DNA of 44,286 bases from JAYPWI01 sp038135065 (GCA_038135065.1 JAYPWI010000030.1:1-44286); one strand, 5' to 3'. Shown: positions 16,080-24,206, counted from the first letter of the stretch. Program-made: numbers and translations. The notes: a model not told the origin generated them from the sequence alone.

Positions 16080-16826
16080 TCACTCCTCGGGCTCGACAGC
16101 CTCGGACGTCCGCATCGCCTCGAGCGCTCGGGCCAACAGCCGCGACACATGCATCTGGCTGACCCCGACCTGTTCGGCGATCTCGCGCTGGCTCAACTCC
16201 TCGAAGAACCGGAGCTCGACGATACGGCGCTCTCGCTCGGACAACCGGTCGAGCAGACGCCCGACCAGATCGGCATCCTCGAAGGACCCGTACCCACCCT
16301 CTGCCTCACCCAGACCATCAGCGGCCGATCCTCCCGAGTCCGGATCGGGGGCGTCGATCGAACCAACGCGGAATGCAGCACCAGCGTCCAACGCCTCGAG
16401 CACCTCATCGGGTTCGGCACCGACACGCTCAGCCAACTCGGCCGTGGTCGGCGATCGACCGAGCGCCTGGGTCAGTTCCTCGATGCTCCGCCGCACGGCA
16501 ACGCCCAGGTCCTTCGCCCGGCGGGGAACCCTCAACGCCCAGGCCCGATCCCGGAAGTATCGCTTCAGCTCCCCATCGATGGTTCGCCCCGCGAAGGTCG
16601 AGAACTTCACCCCCACATCGGGGTCGTAGCGGTCGACTGCGAGCACCAAACCCACCCGGGCCACCTGCTCGAGGTCATCGAGGGCGACCCCCCGATTGTC
16701 GTAGCGGCGAGCGAAGGCACGCGCCAGCCGAAGATGATCCTCGACCAGCAGGTCCCTGAGGGCCGGCGAACCCGTCTGCCGCAATTCGACGAACCGAGGG
16801 TCGGCCTCGGTAGTGCGATCAACCAC
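16080..16826 (-). CDS. Stress sigma factor, SigF/SigB type
   Basis: 248 residues with regions 2, 3 and 4. Region 2 reads DLEQVARVGLVLAVDRYDPDVGVKFSTFAGRTIDGELKRYFRD; region 3 contains LGRSPTTAELAERVG; region 4 is LSERERRIVELRFFEELSQREIAEQVGVSQMHVSRLLARAL with its helix-turn-helix. This is the SigB/SigF/SigG group controlled by partner switching. GTG start at 16826 overlaps the end of the anti-sigma gene by 8 bp. Six perfect copies of the promoter expected for this class occur in the window, so its likely targets are visible. Confidence 0.92.
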   Translation of the reverse strand: MVDRTTEADPRFVELRQTGSPALRDLLVEDHLRLARAFARRYDNRGVALDDLEQVARVGLVLAVDRYDPDVGVKFSTFAGRTIDGELKRYFRDRAWALRVPRRAKDLGVAVRRSIEELTQALGRSPTTAELAERVGAEPDEVLEALDAGAAFRVGSIDAPDPDSGGSAADGLGEAEGGYGSFEDADLVGRLLDRLSERERRIVELRFFEELSQREIAEQVGVSQMHVSRLLARALEAMRTSEAVEPEE

Positions 16827-17208
16827 TCCGTCGGCGCTTTCGGAAACGGAGCGCCGGACGGTTCGAGTTCACGTCGATCTCGTGGTCGTCCACCATCGCC
16901 TCGAGGATGGACACCACGAGCTCATCAGGCACGACCGAAGGACCCTCCGGTCCAGAGATCTCCACCACCATCTCGTCGTCAAGGAGATGGAAAGCCAGAA
17001 CGAGGTGGTCGTCGGGGGCACGCTCGCTACCGAGCAGGGCGCACCCTTCGTCGACGGCAGTCTTGATCTCGTCGATTTCCTCGAGGGTGAATCCGGGCAC
17101 CGAGCCGACCCCGGAGGCAACTAGGCGGCTGACCACGAGAAACTCGAGACCCACCGGGACCTCCAGAATCACGTCGGGTGGTGACGGGGGTCGGGGAACT
17201 GCGCTCAT
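16819..17208 (-). CDS. Anti-sigma factor, RsbW/UsfX-like ATP-binding protein
   Basis: 129 residues. It is a short GHKL ATPase-like domain whose N-box region reads EIDEIKTAVDEGCALLG, the 'AVDE.C' form typical of actinobacterial anti-SigF proteins such as UsfX, without the usual Asn. By position (directly upstream and overlapping the sigma gene) it should bind and inhibit that sigma factor. Start ATG 17208. The 66-bp divergent region upstream has a SigF-type promoter facing the other way; none of this type is visible for this operon. Confidence 0.85.
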   Translation of the reverse strand: MSAVPRPPSPPDVILEVPVGLEFLVVSRLVASGVGSVPGFTLEEIDEIKTAVDEGCALLGSERAPDDHLVLAFHLLDDEMVVEISGPEGPSVVPDELVVSILEAMVDDHEIDVNSNRPALRFRKRRRSG

Positions 17209-17235
17209 GGGTCACTCGTTTCGAAGGGGCATCCG

Positions 17236-17260
17236 GTTTCGTCACCCGGTCCCCAGGGTA
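17236..17260 (+). promoter_or_regulatory. SigF/SigB-type promoter of second RsbW-like gene
   Basis: GTTT at 17236-17239 (GGTTT from 17235), 16-nt spacer, GGGTA at 17256-17260. It lies between the divergent anti-sigma operon and the second ATPase gene. The start codon at 17275 is 14 nt after the -10, giving a leader of only a few nucleotides. Confidence 0.7.
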
Positions 17261-17274
17261 AGGAATGTTTGTCT

Positions 17275-17691
17275 ATGTCGGCCGAACCCCGCTATCCGCC
17301 TGCCGCTCGTCGGCCGTTGCTGCCCGATGCGGCGCAGATCGGCCGCCTGCGTGTCTGGGTCGGGGCCGAACTGGCAGGGACTGCGCTCGACGCCGATCAG
17401 ATCGCCGACGCCTCGTTGGTCGTTTCGGAGCTGATGGCCAACGCGATCGAGGCCGCACCCTCCGACCACGCCGATGTACTGGTGGAATTCCATGGCGAGG
17501 GAGTCGAGGTGCGAGTGGTGAACCGCCAGTGCGGTCCACCCCTGCCGGCCCCGGACCAGTGGTCCACCCCGCTGCCCGACCAAGAGTCTGGTCGCGGTCT
17601 CCAGATCGTTGCATCTCTTTCCGACCAGGTCACGGTGACCAACGACGGTCAGTGGACCGTTGTGAGCTGTTTGTTCCACTATCGGTCCTAG
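17275..17691 (+). CDS. Second RsbW-like serine kinase/ATP-binding protein
   Basis: 138 residues (140 if TTG 17269 is used). It is a GHKL domain of the HATPase_c_2 type: N-box SELMANAIEAA with the Mg-binding Asn, and G2 box SGRGLQIVASLSD. Unlike the anti-sigma protein across the divergent region it keeps the canonical ATP-binding residues, so it could be an active kinase of the STAS protein or a regulator of another partner. It is convergent with the STAS gene (6-bp gap). A SigF-type promoter precedes it, suggesting feedback. Confidence 0.85.
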   Translation: MSAEPRYPPAARRPLLPDAAQIGRLRVWVGAELAGTALDADQIADASLVVSELMANAIEAAPSDHADVLVEFHGEGVEVRVVNRQCGPPLPAPDQWSTPLPDQESGRGLQIVASLSDQVTVTNDGQWTVVSCLFHYRS

Positions 17692-17697
17692 AGCAAC

Positions 17698-18021
17698 TCA
17701 GCCCAGGCGCAGTTCTCCGGCCAAGCCCGTGATGTCGAGCAGCCGAGCGACCGCAGGACTGGGAGCGAGCAGGGTGAGACTGCCCCCTCCCTCCCCTTGG
17801 CGTCGATGTGCCCGGACGAGGACGCGGAGGCCCGACGAATCAATGAAGTTCACCCCTGAGAGATCGACCGCAACGGCGCCATCGGCCGGCATCGCATCGA
17901 GGGCCGTCCAGAGTTGAGGAGCCGTGTGGGCATCGATGTCACCTACAGCGAGCACCGTCAGTGCATCGATCTCGATGGTCAGCGTCTGGTGCGAATCCAC
18001 AGAGACGACTGTAGAGGGCAT
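17698..18021 (-). CDS. STAS-domain anti-sigma factor antagonist
   Basis: 107 residues forming one STAS domain. The phosphorylatable serine pair is Ser62/Ser63 in NFIDSSGLRVLVRAH, preceded by AVGDIDAHTAPQLWTAL. In partner switching the dephosphorylated antagonist captures the RsbW kinase and frees sigma. It follows the PP2C phosphatase gene after 13 bp on the same strand, so phosphatase and its likely substrate are cotranscribed from the SigF-type promoter at 19901-19925. Confidence 0.9.
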   Translation of the reverse strand: MPSTVVSVDSHQTLTIEIDALTVLAVGDIDAHTAPQLWTALDAMPADGAVAVDLSGVNFIDSSGLRVLVRAHRRQGEGGGSLTLLAPSPAVARLLDITGLAGELRLG

Positions 18022-18034
18022 CAGGGCATGCTCC

Positions 18035-19579
18035 TCACTCCAGGTCGGTCGGCCACCTGACAGCCAGGAGCGCCATGTCGTCCGAGCCAGCCCCGCTGAC
18101 CGCCCCGAGCACCGTGTCGCAGATCTCCTCGGGATGCTGCCCGGCCCGGTCCACCTCTGAGATCAGCCAGTCGATGCCCGCGTCGATCGGCACACCTCGA
18201 CGTTCGACAACCCCGTCCGTGTAGAGCAGCAGCGCGTCTCCTGCTTCGAGTTCGAACCTCATCACCCCCCGGTCCTTGGTCGAGCCAACGCCGAGAGGGG
18301 GGTCCGGTGGTACCGCCAACGCCCGCGTGGAGCCTGCTCTGCGCAACAGGGGAGGCGGGTGCCCGGCAGAACTCACCCATCCGCAACGACGTTGGTGGTC
18401 GATACGGATCACTACGACCGTTGCGAACAAGAACTCGGCAGCACAGATCCGGTCAGCCAGGGTGAGTGCCCGTTCGATGGGCTGACCCTCGAGCAAGAGC
18501 GCTCTGGTGAGGGTCCGTAAACGCCCCATGGTCACCGCAGCCTCGATGCCGGACCCGGCGACATCGCCCACCACGAGCACGGTGACACCGTCTTCGCTCA
18601 CCGTGTCGAACCAGTCACCACCCACCACCGTGCGCACCGCCCCGGGGAGGTACCTGGCCGCCACCTCCAGGGGTGGGCACTGCACCTCGACCGGCAGCAG
18701 GTCGCGCTGGAGGGTCAAGGCGATACGCCGCTGGCGGCCGTATTCATCGAGCGCGCCGAGCGCCTCACCCACCCTGTGGGCGACCAGGTCCAAGCCTTCC
18801 TGATCTATGAAATCCAAGCGATGCTGGTCGGGGTCGATGACGGCCAGAAACCCCAACCGTTCATCTTCCCGATCGGCGATAGGCCGGGCCAGATAACCCG
18901 AGCCGTCGAGGGACAATGGTCCGGTCGGTGAGGGGCCGACCCGATCGAGTGTGAGGCGGGCGTTGTCCGTCCCACCCTCGATGTCGATGACGGCGCCATT
19001 GGGCCCCGCCATGCGAAGGGCCGCAGACGCCGTGCCGGCAAAGGCGGCAACTGCCTCGGCGATGGGCTGCCCGATCGCTCGGAGCAGTTGATCGTCGTCC
19101 CAATCAGAGGTCTCGGCAACGGCGCTGAGCACCTCGGTCACCGCTGCATCCACCGCGCCGAGCACCTCCAGTCGGCGTTCTGCCCGGCGGAGTTGGGTGA
19201 CGTCCTCCTGGGTAGCAACGAAGTGGGTGACGACCCCGCGCTCATTGCGCACGGGGTCGATGGACCAGCTGATGACGAACGGCGTGCCGTCGCCCCGATA
19301 ATTGATGGTCTCCCCTGCGAACGAGCGGCCCTGGGTGAGATCGCTCCGAAGCCGATCCAGGGTGGCCCGATCAGTCAGCGGTCCCTGCATCAGCCTGGGA
19401 GTGGAACCCACCACCTGATCACGGCTCCGGCCAGTCATCGTGCAATACGCCTGATTGACGTAGAGGATCCGCGGGCCGGGGGCGTCGAGCTCGGCGTCGG
19501 TGATGCAGGCCGACGACCGCGTCTGTTCGAGCGCCGCCACTACGACATCGATGGTCTCGCCGTCGAGAACCCAGGTCAC
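18035..19579 (-). CDS. PAS-GAF-PP2C phosphatase (RsbU/RsbP-like)
   Basis: 514 residues. N-terminal PAS domain (~10-125) of LOV type: VNQAYCTMTGRSRDQVVG then GSTPRLMQG, where the photoactive Cys of the LOV motif (GxNCRFLQG) is Pro61, so light adduct chemistry is not expected. A GAF-like region (~140-275) follows, then a SpoIIE/PP2C domain (~300-512) with GGDWFDTV, VVGDVAGSG and GSDDMALLAVRW supplying metal-binding Asp residues. Role: dephosphorylate the STAS antagonist after a signal sensed by PAS or GAF. GTG start at 19579, no clear SD; 52 bp behind the 77-residue gene. Confidence 0.9.
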   Translation of the reverse strand: MTWVLDGETIDVVVAALEQTRSSACITDAELDAPGPRILYVNQAYCTMTGRSRDQVVGSTPRLMQGPLTDRATLDRLRSDLTQGRSFAGETINYRGDGTPFVISWSIDPVRNERGVVTHFVATQEDVTQLRRAERRLEVLGAVDAAVTEVLSAVAETSDWDDDQLLRAIGQPIAEAVAAFAGTASAALRMAGPNGAVIDIEGGTDNARLTLDRVGPSPTGPLSLDGSGYLARPIADREDERLGFLAVIDPDQHRLDFIDQEGLDLVAHRVGEALGALDEYGRQRRIALTLQRDLLPVEVQCPPLEVAARYLPGAVRTVVGGDWFDTVSEDGVTVLVVGDVAGSGIEAAVTMGRLRTLTRALLLEGQPIERALTLADRICAAEFLFATVVVIRIDHQRRCGWVSSAGHPPPLLRRAGSTRALAVPPDPPLGVGSTKDRGVMRFELEAGDALLLYTDGVVERRGVPIDAGIDWLISEVDRAGQHPEEICDTVLGAVSGAGSDDMALLAVRWPTDLE

Positions 19580-19631
19580 CGATCAAGCATGGACAGCGAA
19601 CGTCGACGCGGTCAACCGGGCGTTGCCAGGG

Positions 19632-19865
19632 TCAGGCGGCAGGCCGCTGATCTTCCGCATACTGAGGACGGGCCCATTCAAACGCCTTCGCAATGCGCTC
19701 GAGGTCAGAGATCCGCTGTCGCGCGAGCACGGCGAACGGGCCGTGACATGCATCGTCGAGCTGGGCTATCAGATCTTCGATCTCGCGAGCAGTCGACCGA
19801 ACTCCATCGATTCGCGCATCGATGGCGGCCATCAGGTCGAGGGTGTGCGTCTTTTCTGAAGCCAC
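19632..19865 (-). CDS. Small helical protein leading the phosphatase operon
   Basis: 77 residues from a GTG at 19865 with GGGAGA about 6 nt upstream. Sequence (MASEKTHTLDLMAAIDARID ... ) is predicted to be largely helical, with repeated hydrophobic spacing and no Cys-rich or membrane segment. I recognise no family. A perfect SigF-type promoter lies 35 bp upstream, and the PAS-GAF-PP2C and STAS genes follow, so a role in the partner-switching pathway, for example as an adaptor, is inferred only from position. Confidence 0.65.
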   Translation of the reverse strand: MASEKTHTLDLMAAIDARIDGVRSTAREIEDLIAQLDDACHGPFAVLARQRISDLERIAKAFEWARPQYAEDQRPAA

Positions 19866-19900
19866 GGCGATCTCCCACTACCGTTCAACTTCCTGGGACC

Positions 19901-19925
19901 TACCCGGTGTCGGGAGCGGTGAAAC
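19901..19925 (-). promoter_or_regulatory. SigF/SigB-type promoter of the 77-aa/phosphatase/STAS operon
   Basis: Minus strand: GTTT (19925-19922), 16-nt spacer, GGGTA (19905-19901). It points at the gene starting at 19865, leaving a leader of about 30 nt that contains the ribosome binding site. Confidence 0.7.
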
Positions 19926-19936
19926 ATGCTGGCCGG

Positions 19937-19961
19937 GTTTCATTGGAAGGGACTCGGGGAA
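19937..19961 (+). promoter_or_regulatory. Near-match SigF/SigB-type promoter of the FAD oxidoreductase/ABC operon
   Basis: GTTT at 19937-19940, 16-nt spacer, GGGAA at 19957-19961: one mismatch from the motif. It is back-to-back with the perfect minus-strand copy, their GTTT elements 11 bp apart. Confidence 0.45.
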
Positions 19962-19993
19962 CACTTCGCAGCAGCCTGATCCTCGGGGGACCC

Positions 19994-21247
19994 ATGCCGA
20001 ACCACAATCAAGGCCCTCCGGAGCGGGCGGACGTCGTGGTAGTGGGAGCGGGTCTAGCTGGTCTCGCAGCAGCCGCTGATCTCGAGGCTGCCGGGCACGC
20101 GGTCGCCGTCGTGGAGGCCTCGGATGGGGTCGGTGGCCGAGTCCGCACCGACATCGTCGAGGGATACCGGCTCGATCGAGGATTCCAGGTGCTGTTGACC
20201 GACTACCCCGAGTTCTCGGCCAGGTTCGACCACGCGTCCCTCGATCTTCGGCGGTTCGAACCAGGTGCCGTGGTCTACACGAAGGGTCGCTTCCACACCG
20301 TCGGCGACCCGCTCCGGCGACCGGCAACCTTGCTATCGACCCTGCGGGCCCCCGTGGGTTCTATCGGTGACAAAGTCAGGCTGGTCGGGCTACGGACTCG
20401 CCTACGTCGAACCGACAGTCGGCGACTCCTCCGCCAAGCAGACGCGACTACCGAAGCCGCCCTCGCTGCGAGGGGCTTCTCGACAACCATGGTCGAGCGG
20501 TTCTTCCGTCCACTGGTGGGAGGAATCCAACTGGACCCAGGTCTGGGCACCTCCGTCCGGATGTTCGACGTGATACTCCGAGGTCTTCTACGTGGCGACG
20601 CCGCAGTCCCAGGCGCGGGAATGGGCGCCCTGTCGGACCAACTCGCAGCGCAGATCAGCCCGGCGAGCATCCACCTCTCGACCCCGGTGGCTGAGGTCGC
20701 GCCTCGCAGCGTTCGCCTCGCAGATGGCCGAGTCATCGACGCTGCACGGGTGATCGTGGCTACCGACGGTCCAAGTGCCAGCGCCCTGCTGGGCCTCGAC
20801 CCCGTCGCTTCGAACCCTGCCACATGCGTGTGGTTTGCCGCTCCCCGATCTCCTCAGCCCGGTCGCTACATCGTGCTTGTCGGCGACGGTGAAGGTCCCG
20901 TGGCGAATGTGGCGGTGATGAGCGACGTCGCTCCGTCCTACAGCCCCGATGACACGGCCCTGATCGCCGCGGCGTGCCCCGGCCGGCTGGATCCCGCAGC
21001 CGAGCCTGCTGCGCGAGCACAACTCCGAGCGATGTGGGGCGAACAGGTGGATGCCTGGCGGCACCTGCGAACCGACGCAATCGCCCACGGTCAACCGCAG
21101 CAGCACCCACCGTTCGACCACAAGCGACCGGTAGCACTCGGCGAGGGCCTGTTCGTGTGCGGCGACCACCGGGACACATCCTCCATCCAAGGAGCTCTGT
21201 TCTCTGGGCGACGCACCGCTCGGGCAGTGGTGGATTCGCTCACGTGA
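19994..21247 (+). CDS. FAD-dependent amine oxidase/phytoene-desaturase-like oxidoreductase
   Basis: 417 residues. Start ATG 19994 has GGGGGA 4 nt upstream; the frame is open far upstream but that part is antisense to the phosphatase operon. The dinucleotide fold is VVVVGAGLAGLAAAADLEAAGHAVAVVEASDGVGGR, with the second FAD motif near the C-terminus (GLFVCGDHRDTSSIQGALFSGRRTA). It belongs to the NAD(P)/FAD amine oxidase superfamily near phytoene desaturases; substrate unknown. Its stop overlaps a GTG in frame with the next gene, so it heads an operon with an ABC exporter. Confidence 0.85.
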   Translation: MPNHNQGPPERADVVVVGAGLAGLAAAADLEAAGHAVAVVEASDGVGGRVRTDIVEGYRLDRGFQVLLTDYPEFSARFDHASLDLRRFEPGAVVYTKGRFHTVGDPLRRPATLLSTLRAPVGSIGDKVRLVGLRTRLRRTDSRRLLRQADATTEAALAARGFSTTMVERFFRPLVGGIQLDPGLGTSVRMFDVILRGLLRGDAAVPGAGMGALSDQLAAQISPASIHLSTPVAEVAPRSVRLADGRVIDAARVIVATDGPSASALLGLDPVASNPATCVWFAAPRSPQPGRYIVLVGDGEGPVANVAVMSDVAPSYSPDDTALIAAACPGRLDPAAEPAARAQLRAMWGEQVDAWRHLRTDAIAHGQPQQHPPFDHKRPVALGEGLFVCGDHRDTSSIQGALFSGRRTARAVVDSLT

Positions 21248-21273
21248 CCGGTTTCGGACTCCCCGCAGGGACG

Positions 21274-22389
21274 ATGCTCGCCGTGCGGGAGCTTCGCAGA
21301 GCCCGCGTGCGCTTCGGGTTGCTCGTGGCCGCCCTCGGTCTGCTGGTGTTCCTGATCCTCTTCCAGGCCTCGTTGCAGAACGGCCTGCTGACCTCGTTCG
21401 TCGGGGCGATCAGAAATCAGAGCGCACCCGTCCTCGTGTACTCGGTCGATGGGCAACGAGTCATCCAAGCCAGTGTGATCACCCCCGAGCTCGACGCTGC
21501 AGCCAGGTCGGTCGAAGGAATCGGCGACACCGGCTGGATCGGTCAGGGAACCTTCACGGTGGCGGCGGGAGGCCAACGCCACGACGCAAGCATCGTCGGG
21601 GTCGACAACCCCGCCCTTGGTTACCCCCGGTCCCTCAGCGCGGGCCGGCTGCCCACCGGGCCGGGTGAAGCCGTGGCCAGCGATGCTGATGGCGACCTGG
21701 GGTTCGCCCTGGGCGACACGGTCATCGTCGAGCCCGGTGGCCTCGTCCTGTCCATCGTTGGAGTGGGCCGCGATATCCAACTCAATGCCGGACCGACTCT
21801 GTTCACCGACTTCTCCACCTACTCCGAGGCCGTGCTGTCCAACAACCCCGACGGCATGGCCCCCCTACCCAACCTGGTGGCCGTCGCTCCTGGTCCAGGG
21901 GTGGACGAAGCAGACCTCATTCGTCGGATCAACGAGGCCTCGCCCGATCTCGATGCCCTCGGCCGCTCACAGGCGGCCGACCTCACCCCCGGGGTCGCTC
22001 AGGTTCGGCAGTCCTTCCGGGTCATCTTCCTGCTGTACGGGCTGGTCATCCCCTGCGTGACCGGGCTGTTCTTTCTCATCATCACCTTCCAGAAAGCGGC
22101 AGCACTCACCCTGCTACGAGCGGTGGGCGCCCCCGCTGGGAGACTGGTCGGCGCCTTGGCAACCCAGACGATCACCATCCTGGGTGCCGCCTTCGTGGTC
22201 GGTCTGGCCCTGTACACACCCCTGTCCCAGCAACGACTGGGCAGCATCCCCCTTCGGTTCGAGACGGGGGCGGTCGTCGTCTGGCTGGTGCTGCTCTTCA
22301 CCCTGGGGTTGCTCAGCTCACTGCTGGCGGCCCGTCGCGTGTTGGCCATCGACCCCATTGCCGCAACTACCGGACGGGGTGACCTGTGA
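21274..22389 (+). CDS. ABC transporter permease, FtsX/MacB type (first)
   Basis: 371 residues. One N-terminal membrane helix (LLVAALGLLVFLILFQASL), a ~230-residue extracytoplasmic domain, then three helices (FLLYGLVIPCVTGLFFLIITF; LATQTITILGAAFVVGLAL; VVWLVLLFTLGLLSSLLA). This is the FtsX-like permease topology of MacB/LolE/DevC exporters. Start ATG 21274 is chosen because MLAVRELRRARVRF parallels the N-terminus of the next permease (MRLALRELRRRPGRF); a GTG at 21244 overlapping the previous stop (GTGA) is the alternative. Confidence 0.85.
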   Translation: MLAVRELRRARVRFGLLVAALGLLVFLILFQASLQNGLLTSFVGAIRNQSAPVLVYSVDGQRVIQASVITPELDAAARSVEGIGDTGWIGQGTFTVAAGGQRHDASIVGVDNPALGYPRSLSAGRLPTGPGEAVASDADGDLGFALGDTVIVEPGGLVLSIVGVGRDIQLNAGPTLFTDFSTYSEAVLSNNPDGMAPLPNLVAVAPGPGVDEADLIRRINEASPDLDALGRSQAADLTPGVAQVRQSFRVIFLLYGLVIPCVTGLFFLIITFQKAAALTLLRAVGAPAGRLVGALATQTITILGAAFVVGLALYTPLSQQRLGSIPLRFETGAVVVWLVLLFTLGLLSSLLAARRVLAIDPIAATTGRGDL

Positions 22390-23502
22390 GACTCGCCCTG
22401 AGAGAACTCCGCCGGCGGCCAGGCCGATTCGTCAGCGCTGCGGCCATTCTGAGCCTGATCGCCCTGCTGTTGATGTTCCTCGGCGGCCTACTCGATGGTC
22501 TGGTCCGGGGCGCAACGGGCGCAGTGCGGTCACAGGANNNNNNNNNNGGACGCGGATGTGCTGGTCTTTTCCGACGGCTCACAGGCTTCGTTCCTCCGCA
22601 GCCGTATCGAGCCCACCACGGCCCAGGAACTGGCTTCGGTGGTGGACGGTGAGATCGGCGGCCTGGGCGTGGTCCTCCTCGGAGCCCGGGTACCGGGAAA
22701 CGGACCACGAGACCTGGCCAGCGTTGCCGTGTGGGGTTACGAACTGCCTACGGACGATCTTCCTCCTCCCCCAACGGACGGTCAGGCCTATGCCGATCGG
22801 ATCCTGGAGGCAGACGGGGTCGAGATCGGCCAGACCCTGGCCGTCGGCCCCGCTCGACAGCCCATCGAGATCATCGGCTGGGTGGAGGACACCGCCTACA
22901 ACGGGCAGGGGGGTCTGTGGACCAACCTGGCGACATGGCGGGTCGTGCTGGGGGCCAGCCGGCCCGGGGCAACCCTGGGACCAGACGTGGTCCAGGCACT
23001 GGTCGTGCGCGACGCTCGACCCTCTGACCTTCCCGAACGACTGCGGAACTCGACGACCGAGCCCGTCCTCGTCCTCGACGAATCGGCGGCCATCGCAGCA
23101 ATTCCCGGTGTCACCGAACAGCGCAGCACGTTCAACCAGATCCTCGGGGTCACCGTCACGGTGGCCCTGGTGGTGATTGCCCTGTTCTTCGCTCTCCTCA
23201 CGGTGGAACGAACAGCCCTGTACGGGGTCCTGAAGGCGATCGGAGCTCGCTCGGGCACCATTTTCGGCGGCCTCGTGGTGCAGGCGGTCGCGGTCACCGC
23301 TGTGGCCGCCGTCATCGGTGCGGCTGCGGTAACCCTCGTGTCGGCTGCCATCCCTCCGGGTTCGATTCCCCTGTACGTGTCCACCGGCCGGATCGTGACG
23401 AGCGTGGTCCTGCTGCTCGTTGCCGCCGTCGCCGGTTCGACCCTGTCCCTCCGTCGTGTCCTGCGCATCGACCCCGCCTCCGCTCTGGGAACCTCCTCAT
23501 GA
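22386..23502 (+). CDS. ABC transporter permease, FtsX/MacB type (second), split by an assembly gap
   Basis: The gene starts at GTG 22386, overlapping the previous stop (GTGA), and ends at 23502. A run of ten N at 22538-22547 puts the two halves in different frames, so the gap length is wrong. The N-terminal helix is AAAILSLIALLLMFLGGLL; after the gap the extracytoplasmic domain (DADVLVFSDGSQASFLRSRI) and three C-terminal helices follow. Alignment with the sister permease suggests few or no residues are missing. The two permeases probably form a heterodimer served by the next gene's ATPase. The gene is probably intact in the organism. Confidence 0.82.
22538..22547. other. Assembly gap (10 N)
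   Basis: Ten N inside a coding region. Left flank ends CACAGGA and right flank begins GGACGCGG; collapsing on the shared GGA restores frame and gives RSQDADVLV. Confidence 0.95.
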
Positions 23503-24197
23503 CTGAACACCCCAACCTTCCGGCCCTGCACATGGTCGATGTTCGCAAGACCTACCAGGTTGCAGACGAGGAGGTCGTTGCCCTCGACCGCGCCGATCTC
23601 ACGGTCGGCGGGGAGGAGATGGTCGCCCTGGTCGGCCCGTCGGGCTCTGGCAAGACGACCCTCTGCTCGATCGCTGGAGGCATCCTTTCTGCGTCGTCGG
23701 GGTCGGTGTCGGTGGGGGGTGAGGACATCACCCACTACTCGGATCGTCAGCTCACGTCCTTTCGCCAGCAGCACGTCGGCTTCGTCTTCCAGAGCGTGAA
23801 CCTCGTGCCTTTCCTGACCGCCAGGGAGAACCTGTTGGTGGTCGACGAGTTGGGTCGCCGAGAAGGGAAAGCGGCGCGTCAGCGAGCGGACCGGCTCCTC
23901 GAGGAGCTCGGACTCGAAGATCGAGCTCGCAACCTCCCGAGTCAACTCTCGGGTGGCCAGAAGCAGCGGGTGGCCATCGGGCGAGCTCTCATGAACGAGC
24001 CGACGCTTGTGCTGTTCGACGAGCCGACATCGGCCCTCGATTCCGAGCTCGGCGCACAGGTCATGGAGCTGATCAGGCGGGAGATGGGCAACCGCGGCAC
24101 AGCGGCCGTGGTGGTGACCCACGACGATCGGGTGGCCGCCTACTGCGACCGCACCGTCCGCATCATGGACGGCCGGCTCGATGCGGGGACCCGCTGA
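23499..24197 (+). CDS. ABC transporter ATP-binding protein, LolD/MacB type
   Basis: 232 residues. Walker A VGPSGSGKTTL, Q-loop FVFQSVNLVPFLT, signature LSGGQKQRVAIGRAL, Walker B LVLFDEPTSAL and H-loop VVTHDD are all intact. It overlaps the second permease stop by 4 bp (ATGA), giving a permease-permease-ATPase operon behind the FAD oxidoreductase. The system probably exports or extracts a lipid-like compound, perhaps the oxidoreductase product; that link is inferred from the operon only. Confidence 0.92.
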   Translation: MTEHPNLPALHMVDVRKTYQVADEEVVALDRADLTVGGEEMVALVGPSGSGKTTLCSIAGGILSASSGSVSVGGEDITHYSDRQLTSFRQQHVGFVFQSVNLVPFLTARENLLVVDELGRREGKAARQRADRLLEELGLEDRARNLPSQLSGGQKQRVAIGRALMNEPTLVLFDEPTSALDSELGAQVMELIRREMGNRGTAAVVVTHDDRVAAYCDRTVRIMDGRLDAGTR

Positions 24198-24206
24198 CGG
24201 GCTGAC

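Noticed and set aside
17209..17274. A sigma-dependent promoter for the sigma/anti-sigma operon on the minus strand
   Set aside because: No GTTT-N15-17-GGGTA is present in that orientation in this 66-bp region, so autoregulation of sigma itself could not be supported.
19088..19993. N-terminal extension of ~300 codons in frame with the FAD oxidoreductase
   Set aside because: It is antisense to the phosphatase operon, has no domain and ends just before an ATG with a good SD and the dinucleotide-binding fold.
20255..20265. GGTTCGAACC palindrome
   Set aside because: It lies within conserved coding sequence of the FAD oxidoreductase (RRFEPGAVV), and no tRNA cloverleaf can be built around it.
23358..23370. 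GGGTTCGATTCCC, a tRNA T-arm-like sequence
   Set aside because: No matching acceptor or anticodon arms lie upstream, and the bases encode conserved permease residues (PPGSIPLYV).
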